Origin: Halochromatium sp.
GTDB lineage: Bacteria > Pseudomonadota > Gammaproteobacteria > Chromatiales > Chromatiaceae
Reading direction: 5' to 3'
DNA length: 62,641 bases
Assembly: GCA_010912705.1 (NCBI GenBank)
Contig: POWB01000028.1
Span: forward strand, 1 to 62,641
The notes below the pieces were generated by a model. That model ran no database searches. It had not been told where the DNA came from and saw only the letters and a program-made list of their open reading frames with translations. The translations under genes were made by a program, and so were the position numbers. Below are positions 57,556-62,641 of this stretch, one piece after another. Each line of letters begins with the position of its first letter. The stretch's first letter is position 1.

Positions 57556-57646
57556 ATTGATCGCGGCCAACACCGAAGAATCGCCCCAGATGCCTCATGC
57601 TAAGAGCAGTCAGCTCATTGACTCAAGGACTCGCTCAGTCGTTCGC

Positions 57647-59098
57647 TCAAAGACTCAACAACGTCATCATCCGCTCCACCGAACAAGCCTCGAAGGCCGC
57701 CTGATCAGCGCAAAGCGCGAGGATCGCATCGCTGTTCTTCTGGCTGATGCGCCCGCGCAGATAGCGCTCGAACTTGGCCTCCAGCAGCGGGATGCCCTCG
57801 GCCCGACGACGCCGATGGCCGACTGGATAGTCGACGCTGACCTTGTCGGTGCTGGAGCCGTCGTTGAAGAAGACCTGCACCGCGTTGCCAATCGCACGCT
57901 TGTCCGCTTCGAGATACTCGCGGCTGAAGCGCTCGTTTTCGACCACCTCCATCTTCGCGCGTAGTTGATCGATGAGCGGATTCGCGGCGGCGCTGTCCTC
58001 ATAGTCATCGGCATCAAGGCTGCCCTGGATCAGCGGCACGGCGACCATGTACTGCAGGCAATGATCGCGATCGGCCGGGTTGTTCAGCGGCCCGGTCTTA
58101 TTGATGATCCGATCGCCCGATTCGGTGGTCTCGATCAGGATGCGCTCGATCTCGCCGAGCCGATCCTTGACCTGCGGATGCAGGGTGATCGCCGCTTCGA
58201 CCGCAGTCTGGGCATGGAACTCGGCTGGATAGCTGATCTTGAACAGCACGTTTTCCATCACATAGGTGCCAAACGGCTGCTCGAGGCGAATCGGCTTGCC
58301 GTCGAAGCTGACGTCTTGGAAGCCCCAGCCCTTGGCCGTCAGTGCAGAGGGATAGCCGATCTCGCCACTGGCGGAAATCAATGCCAGGAGCAGCCCGCGC
58401 GAGGAGGCATCGCCGGCCGCCCAGGATTTTCGCGGGCCGGTGTTCGGCGCATGCCGATAGGTGCGCAGCGCCGAGCCATCAAGCCAGGCATGCGAGACGG
58501 CGCTGAGCACCTCATCACGGCTGCAACCGAGCATCGCCGCCGAAACCGCTGCCGAGGCAATGCGCACCAGCAGCACATGATCCAGCCCGACGCGGTTGAA
58601 GCTGTTCTCGAGCGCTAGGACGCCCTGGATCTCATGCGCCTTGATCATCGCCCGTAGCACATCGCCGAGCGTCACCGGCACCGAGCCACGCGAGCCGTTT
58701 TGGCGCGCGCGAAAATCGGCCAGCGCCAGGATCGCGCCCAGGTTATCCGAGGGATGGCCCCATTCGGCCGCCAGCCAGGTGTCGTTGTAGTCGAGCCAGC
58801 GCACCATGGCACCGATGTTCCAGGCCGCGCGCACCGGATCGAGCTCATAGGGGGTGCCCGGCACCCGCGAACCACCCGACACTTGGGTCCCCGGCACCAT
58901 CGGCCCGAGCAGCTTGGTGCAGGCCGGATAGTTCAGCGCCAGCAGCGCACAGCCGATGCTATCCATCCAGTCATAGCGGGCGGTCTCCATCGCCTCGCGG
59001 CTCTGGCGGACATCGTAGCCCAGCACATAGTCGGCGATCTGTTGGATCACCTCGTCGTAGTCAGGACGCGAGGCGTCCAGGGTGGCGGCTTTGCTCAT
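57647..59098 (-). CDS. prpD: 2-methylcitrate dehydratase
   Basis: The 483-residue MmgE/PrpD-type protein has [40 protein letters not shown] (active-site region), [20 protein letters not shown] and [18 protein letters not shown]. It dehydrates 2-methylcitrate to 2-methylaconitate in propionate breakdown. Its ATG overlaps the prpC stop (TGATG), so it is coupled to prpC. Confidence 0.96.
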   Translation of the reverse strand: MSKAATLDASRPDYDEVIQQIADYVLGYDVRQSREAMETARYDWMDSIGCALLALNYPACTKLLGPMVPGTQVSGGSRVPGTPYELDPVRAAWNIGAMVRWLDYNDTWLAAEWGHPSDNLGAILALADFRARQNGSRGSVPVTLGDVLRAMIKAHEIQGVLALENSFNRVGLDHVLLVRIASAAVSAAMLGCSRDEVLSAVSHAWLDGSALRTYRHAPNTGPRKSWAAGDASSRGLLLALISASGEIGYPSALTAKGWGFQDVSFDGKPIRLEQPFGTYVMENVLFKISYPAEFHAQTAVEAAITLHPQVKDRLGEIERILIETTESGDRIINKTGPLNNPADRDHCLQYMVAVPLIQGSLDADDYEDSAAANPLIDQLRAKMEVVENERFSREYLEADKRAIGNAVQVFFNDGSSTDKVSVDYPVGHRRRRAEGIPLLEAKFERYLRGRISQKNSDAILALCADQAAFEACSVERMMTLLSL

Positions 59099-60369
59099 CA
59101 GGAACGCTCCTCAATCGGCACCCAGGGACGATTCTCGGGGCCTGTGTAGTGGGCGGATGGACGGATGATCTTGCCATCCTCCCGCTGCTCGATCACATGC
59201 GCGCCCCAGCCGGTGACGCGCGAGATCACGAACAGCGGCGTGAACATCGCCGTCGGCACGCCCATCTGGTGATAAGACACCGCCGAGAACCAGTCCAGGT
59301 TCGGAAACATGTTCTTCAGCTCCCACATCACCGATTCGAGCCGCTCAGCGACAGAGAACATCGTCATGTTACCAGCCTCTTCGGAGAGCGCCTTGGCCAC
59401 CCGTTTGATCACCTGATTGCGTGGATCAGCGACCGTATAGACCGGATGACCAAAGCCGATCACGATCTCCTTGCGGCCAACGCGCTCGCGGATATCGGCC
59501 TCGGCCGCATCGGCGTTGTGATAGCGACTCTGAGTCCGGAAGGCTTCTTCATTGGCGCCGCCATGTTTCGGCCCACGCAGCGCACCGATCGCCGCAGTAA
59601 TGGCCGAGTACATGTCTGAGCTGGTGCCGGCGACCACGCGCGCAGCAAAGGTCGAGGCATTGAACTCGTGCTCGGCATAGAGCACGAGCGAGGTATGCAT
59701 CGCCCGCACCCAAGACGCCTTGGGCGCCTCACCATGCAGCAGATGCAGGAAATGGCCGCCGATCGAGTCATCATCGGTCTCGACCTCGATGCGCCGGCCA
59801 TTGACCGCGAAGTGGTACCAGTACAGCAGCGCCGAGCCGAAGCTGGCCATCAGTCGGTCGATGATCTCGCGTGCCTCGGCAGCCGGATGTGTCTCCCGCT
59901 CCGGTAGGCAGCTGCCCATCACCGAGCAGCTGGTGCGCATCACATCCATCGGATGCGCCGAGGCGGGGATCGCCTCCAATGCCTGTTTCACCGCCTGCGG
60001 CAGACCGCGCAGCGAGCGCAGCTTGGCCTTATAGGCGGTCAGCTCGGCAGCAGTCGGTAATGCGCCGTGGATCAACAGATAGGCAATCTCCTCAAACTCG
60101 GCCTGCTCGGCAAAATCGAGGATGTCGTAGCCGCGATAGTGCAGATCGTTGCCGGTGCGCCCGACCGTACAGATGGCGGTATTGCCCGCGGCGGTGCCGG
60201 ACAGGGCGACCGATTTCTTCGGTTTTGGTAAACCGCTGTTGCTGGTGTTGCTGGTGTTGCTGGTGTTGCTGGTGTTGCTGCTGTTCGCGTTATTGGTGTT
60301 GTGATCGTTGGCGCTGATGCTGGCGCTTGCGCTGGTCTCAGTGGCGTTGGTCTCAGTGGCATTGGTCAT
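59098..60369 (-). CDS. prpC: 2-methylcitrate synthase
   Basis: The citrate-synthase fold enzyme shows [20 protein letters not shown], the catalytic His/Asp regions in [32 protein letters not shown] and [15 protein letters not shown], and the late [20 protein letters not shown] segment. GNTAICTVG and the operon context mark PrpC rather than housekeeping citrate synthase. It condenses propionyl-CoA with oxaloacetate. The first 47 residues are an added Thr/Asn/Ser-rich tail, with Asn-Thr-Ser repeats encoded by a 9-bp tandem repeat, before the normal start of the fold. Confidence 0.96.
   Translation of the reverse strand: MTNATETNATETSASASISANDHNTNNANSSNTSNTSNTSNTSNSGLPKPKKSVALSGTAAGNTAICTVGRTGNDLHYRGYDILDFAEQAEFEEIAYLLIHGALPTAAELTAYKAKLRSLRGLPQAVKQALEAIPASAHPMDVMRTSCSVMGSCLPERETHPAAEAREIIDRLMASFGSALLYWYHFAVNGRRIEVETDDDSIGGHFLHLLHGEAPKASWVRAMHTSLVLYAEHEFNASTFAARVVAGTSSDMYSAITAAIGALRGPKHGGANEEAFRTQSRYHNADAAEADIRERVGRKEIVIGFGHPVYTVADPRNQVIKRVAKALSEEAGNMTMFSVAERLESVMWELKNMFPNLDWFSAVSYHQMGVPTAMFTPLFVISRVTGWGAHVIEQREDGKIIRPSAHYTGPENRPWVPIEERS
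60241..60285. repeat. 9-bp coding tandem repeat in prpC
   Basis: Four exact GCTGGTGTT units and one variant follow each other and encode Asn-Thr-Ser repeats in the N-terminal tail of 2-methylcitrate synthase. Confidence 0.9.
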
Positions 60370-60373
60370 GGCC

Positions 60374-61255
60374 CTACTCCGCTGCGAAGAGTTGATCGAG
60401 CTTCTGCTCGTAGGCGTGGTAGCCGAGATAATCATAGAGGTCGGCGCGGGTCTGCATCAGTTCCATCACTGGTGCCTGCGTGCCTTGGTTGCGCAGGGCC
60501 TGGTAGACCTTGAGCGCAGCGGCATTGGCGGCGCGGAAGGCGCTGAGCGGATAGAGCGCAATGCTGACCCCGACACTGGCCAGCTCATCGACGCTGAACA
60601 GCGGCGTCGAGCCGAACTCGGTGATATTGGCCAGGACTGGCACACCAACCGCATCGATGAAGGCACGATATTGCGCCAGCTCGGTCACCGCCTCCGGGAA
60701 GATCGCATCGGCACCAGCCTCGACACAAGCCTGCGCGCGCTCGATCGCCGCATCCAGCCCTTCGACTGCAAGGGAATCGGTGCGGGCCATGATCACGAAA
60801 TCATCATCCAGCCGAGCATCGACCGCAGCCTTAATCCGATCGACCATCTCCTGCTGCGGCACGATGGCCTTGTTCGGCCGATGTCCGCAGCGCTTCTGCT
60901 GCACCTGGTCTTCCAGATGCACCGCCGCCGCCCCAGCCTTGTTCATGCTGCGCACCGCGCGGGCGATGTTGAAGGCACCGCCCCAGCCGGTATCAATGTC
61001 CACCAAGACCGGCAGCTCGGTGACATCGGTGATGCGGCGCAGGTCGATCAGCACATCATCCATGGTGGTGATGCCGAGATCAGGAATCCCACAGGAACCG
61101 GCCGCAACGCCGCCGCCGGAGATATACAGCGAGCGGAAGCCAGTCGCCTCGGCCAGCCGGGCATGGTAGGCGTTGATCGCCCCCGCGCATTGCAATGGCT
61201 TTTCCTCGGCCATAGCGGCGCGGAAACGCGCGCCGGGGTTGTTTGCGATGGTCAT
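60374..61255 (-). CDS. prpB: 2-methylisocitrate lyase
   Basis: ATG 61255 has GAGGGG 7 bases upstream. The isocitrate-lyase superfamily enzyme has [66 protein letters not shown] (KRCGH carries the catalytic Cys; KKCGH is more usual) and [11 protein letters not shown]. It splits 2-methylisocitrate into pyruvate and succinate, ending the pathway. prpC follows within 5 bp. Confidence 0.97.
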   Translation of the reverse strand: MTIANNPGARFRAAMAEEKPLQCAGAINAYHARLAEATGFRSLYISGGGVAAGSCGIPDLGITTMDDVLIDLRRITDVTELPVLVDIDTGWGGAFNIARAVRSMNKAGAAAVHLEDQVQQKRCGHRPNKAIVPQQEMVDRIKAAVDARLDDDFVIMARTDSLAVEGLDAAIERAQACVEAGADAIFPEAVTELAQYRAFIDAVGVPVLANITEFGSTPLFSVDELASVGVSIALYPLSAFRAANAAALKVYQALRNQGTQAPVMELMQTRADLYDYLGYHAYEQKLDQLFAAE

Positions 61256-61295
61256 GATTGATCCCCTCAATGGTCGTTGTGATCTCAGGTTATTT

Positions 61296-61380
61296 GAACC
61301 ACAGATAAACACAGATGGACAGGGATCGAAGAGAAAAGGATCTGTGTGAATCTGTGTCCATCTGTGTCCATCTGTGGTTC
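61296..61380. repeat. Inverted and tandem 'CATCTGTGTC' repeat between the regulator and prpB
   Basis: GAACCACAGAT (61296-61306) is the exact reverse complement of ATCTGTGGTTC (61370-61380). Between them lie further ACACAGATGGAC and TCTGTGTCCATC units, so the RNA can fold into a long hairpin. This type of CCACAGATG...ACACAGATG element is scattered in many bacterial genomes as a non-coding repeat. Here it lies in the 175 bp between the GntR gene and prpB and could reduce or terminate readthrough. Confidence 0.85.
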
Positions 61381-61430
61381 AGTTCTTATGCATTCGCAGG
61401 CAGTTGTCATGAGGCGATAACCAGGCCTGA

Positions 61431-62120
61431 TCATCTAAGTGCCTGCTCCAGGTTGCGCCGCGATGAGCGCACATGCTGGCGCATCACTAGCTCGGCCATC
61501 TCCGGATCGCGCGAGCGCAGCGCATTCAACAGGTACTGATGCTCCTCGAAGGCCTGCCGGCAGCGCTTGCTGCGCATGCCAAACTGCACTCGGTACATGC
61601 GCAGCAGGTGATAGAGGTCTTCACACAGGAGCGCAATCAGCTGCCGGTTCTTGCTGCCTTGAACGATGCGAAAATGAAAATCCAGATCGCCCTGTTTTTG
61701 GAAATAGGCCTGCCCCTGCTCCTGCTCGATCTGCTGTCCATGCTGCGCGAGCAGCGCGCCGAGCGCGTCGATCTCAGCCTCGGTCATCGCCGTCGCCGCC
61801 AGTCGCGCCGCCATGCCCTCGAGTGCCTCGCGCAGCTGAAAGATCTCGATCAGTTGCTCAGCACTCAGCTCGACCACGCGCGCGCCTAGGTTTGGCTTGC
61901 GCTCGACCAGCTTGCAGGCCTCGAGCCGCGCGATGGCCTCGCGCAAGGAGCCGCGGCTCACGCCATAGCGCCGCGCCAGCTCAGGCTCGCTGATCTTACT
62001 GCCCTGTGGCATCTCGCCTTCGACGATCGCCCGCTGCAGGGCATCAAACAGGCGATCGGTCAGAGTGCCGCCAGCGTTCGGTACGCTCGGATCAAGTTCG
62101 ATCAGGCAAGGCTCAGTCAT
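61431..62120 (-). CDS. GntR/FadR-type (FCD) transcriptional regulator
   Basis: ATG 62120 begins TEPCLIELDPSVPNAGGTLT. The winged helix is LARRYGVSRGSLREAIARLE followed by ACKLVERKPN, and the C-terminal FCD domain has IFQLREALEGMAARLAATAM and HQYLLNALRSRDPEMAELVM. It is the first gene of the prp unit on the same strand and most likely controls it in response to a pathway acid such as methylcitrate. In enteric bacteria a sigma-54 activator (PrpR) does this instead; a GntR regulator is known from several Proteobacteria. Confidence 0.92.
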   Translation of the reverse strand: MTEPCLIELDPSVPNAGGTLTDRLFDALQRAIVEGEMPQGSKISEPELARRYGVSRGSLREAIARLEACKLVERKPNLGARVVELSAEQLIEIFQLREALEGMAARLAATAMTEAEIDALGALLAQHGQQIEQEQGQAYFQKQGDLDFHFRIVQGSKNRQLIALLCEDLYHLLRMYRVQFGMRSKRCRQAFEEHQYLLNALRSRDPEMAELVMRQHVRSSRRNLEQALR

Positions 62121-62348
62121 CACTGGCGCAAGCAAAGTGTCAACACCTCATCGATATTTATGCATGATTTTGGTAAAATACTAACAGATGACGACTAAAT
62201 TGTCGACACACCAAGGGTCGCAGGTCAACAATTGACCATCACATCCGAACGCTCCTTGCGCAACTTCGCTGAGCATTACCAGTGCTGTTTACATCACCAA
62301 CACCCTTGTGTAGCGTTGATCATCTAATCTTGACGCGAATGAACCGAC
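62121..62348. other. Divergent promoter region of the prp unit
   Basis: The stretch is AT-rich near 62145-62205. It lies between the GntR gene and a plus-strand ORF. Apart from the operator candidate at 62170-62184 nothing certain is visible. Confidence 0.5.
62170..62184. promoter_or_regulatory. Candidate GntR/FCD operator
   Basis: TTGGTAAAATACTAA is an imperfect palindrome (arms TTGGTA and TACTAA, five of six pairs matching). It resembles the TNGT...ACNA pattern of GntR/FCD regulators. It lies 50 bp upstream of the regulator's start codon. Inferred from pattern only. Confidence 0.35.
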
Positions 62349-62641
62349 ATGGACCGCAAACAGATGTCACTCGACGCCGAGCAGCGCCAACGACTTGGTG
62401 ACCAAGCACAGCCTCGCGGCGCCAGTTTTGCTGCATTGCTTCACAGCCTCGTCGACGAACAGCTTGGTCAGGAGGAGGATCAGCCACCGGCGGCAGACCC
62501 GCTCAATGCACTGATCGGCAGGGCGCATTCCCGATTTTCCGACTCGATGGAAACTGTTGGGCTGTTGAGCCCGGTCGTTTTGAGGGGACAGCGAGGCAGG
62601 CATTGCCTGGGAAAGGAGCTGGAGGGAGTCCACAATTCTCT
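62349..62641 (+). CDS. Hypothetical protein, 3' end off the window
   Basis: An ATG at 62349 opens a frame that stays open for 97 codons to the right edge (MDRKQMSLDAEQRQRLGDQA, then GASFAALLHSLVDEQLGQEE, then DSMETVGLLSPVVLRGQRGR). I do not recognise it. The helical, Glu/Gln-rich start looks like real protein. A shorter minus-strand ORF covers the same bases but has less protein-like content. Confidence 0.4.
   Translation, partial: MDRKQMSLDAEQRQRLGDQAQPRGASFAALLHSLVDEQLGQEEDQPPAADPLNALIGRAHSRFSDSMETVGLLSPVVLRGQRGRHCLGKELEGVHNS

Noticed and set aside
62367..62633. Minus-strand ORF of 88 codons at the right edge
   Set aside because: The plus-strand frame over the same bases has more protein-like content and runs off the window; neither is certain.

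Overview
The window reads as a chromosomal segment of a GC-rich gammaproteobacterium, most likely a purple sulfur bacterium of the Chromatiales. This rests on the order of its housekeeping genes, a glycolate oxidase locus, a methylcitrate operon, Uma2 and Rpn nucleases, and the many toxin-antitoxin modules. The organism is inferred from gene content only. No rRNA, tRNA or CRISPR array was found.

Positions 1-5700 are an accessory surface-protein region. A minus-strand secreted protein runs off the left edge. It joins an AT-rich lectin-like N-terminal half to a GC-rich array of about eleven 77-residue repeats. Behind it lie broken remains of other secreted-protein genes and of an exosortase. 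Positions 5748-9611 hold a two-gene signalling operon: a periplasmic-sensor histidine kinase that has lost its ATPase and receiver domains, and an HD-GYP response regulator. Positions 9958-15527 (plus strand) hold an AsmA-like envelope protein, a Uma2 nuclease, a small lipoprotein-like ORF and a GH13 enzyme.

Positions 15513-25376 are one long minus-strand housekeeping operon in the order trpF-trpB-trpA-accD-folC-dedD-cvpA-purF-metZ-DUF502. Many of its genes overlap or nearly touch, so it links tryptophan, fatty acid, folate, purine and methionine synthesis. Positions 25557-33861 are accessory again: an Rpn nuclease, gene fragments, an AT-rich restriction-modification island that looks SmaI-like, and a giant mosaic DUF1566/InlB-repeat/beta-propeller protein.

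Positions 34049-45344 concern C2 and C4 acid metabolism: glcD, glcE and glcF (glycolate oxidase), a four-carbon acid sugar kinase (DUF1537), a transketolase-like TPP enzyme and a divergent IclR regulator. Three toxin-antitoxin systems are wedged between these genes, and mazEF follows. Positions 46003-51095 hold ygiQ and a GDP-fucose pathway (gmd, fcl) that is split by yet another toxin-antitoxin pair. Positions 51287-56988 carry an HdeD-type membrane protein, glpK, a glpD gene fused to a Uma2 nuclease domain, and an agmatine deiminase. Positions 56992-62120 carry a type IV pilin-like gene and a GntR-prpB-prpC-prpD operon for propionate through 2-methylcitrate.

Three themes stand out. Short tandem repeats recur both between genes and inside core enzymes (MetZ, GlcF, Fcl, PrpC). 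Five toxin-antitoxin modules lie within about 14 kb, several of them inside metabolic operons. Several genes have been reshaped in frame: a kinase with a domain deletion, a GlpD-Uma2 fusion, and a surface protein built by insertion of a foreign cassette.
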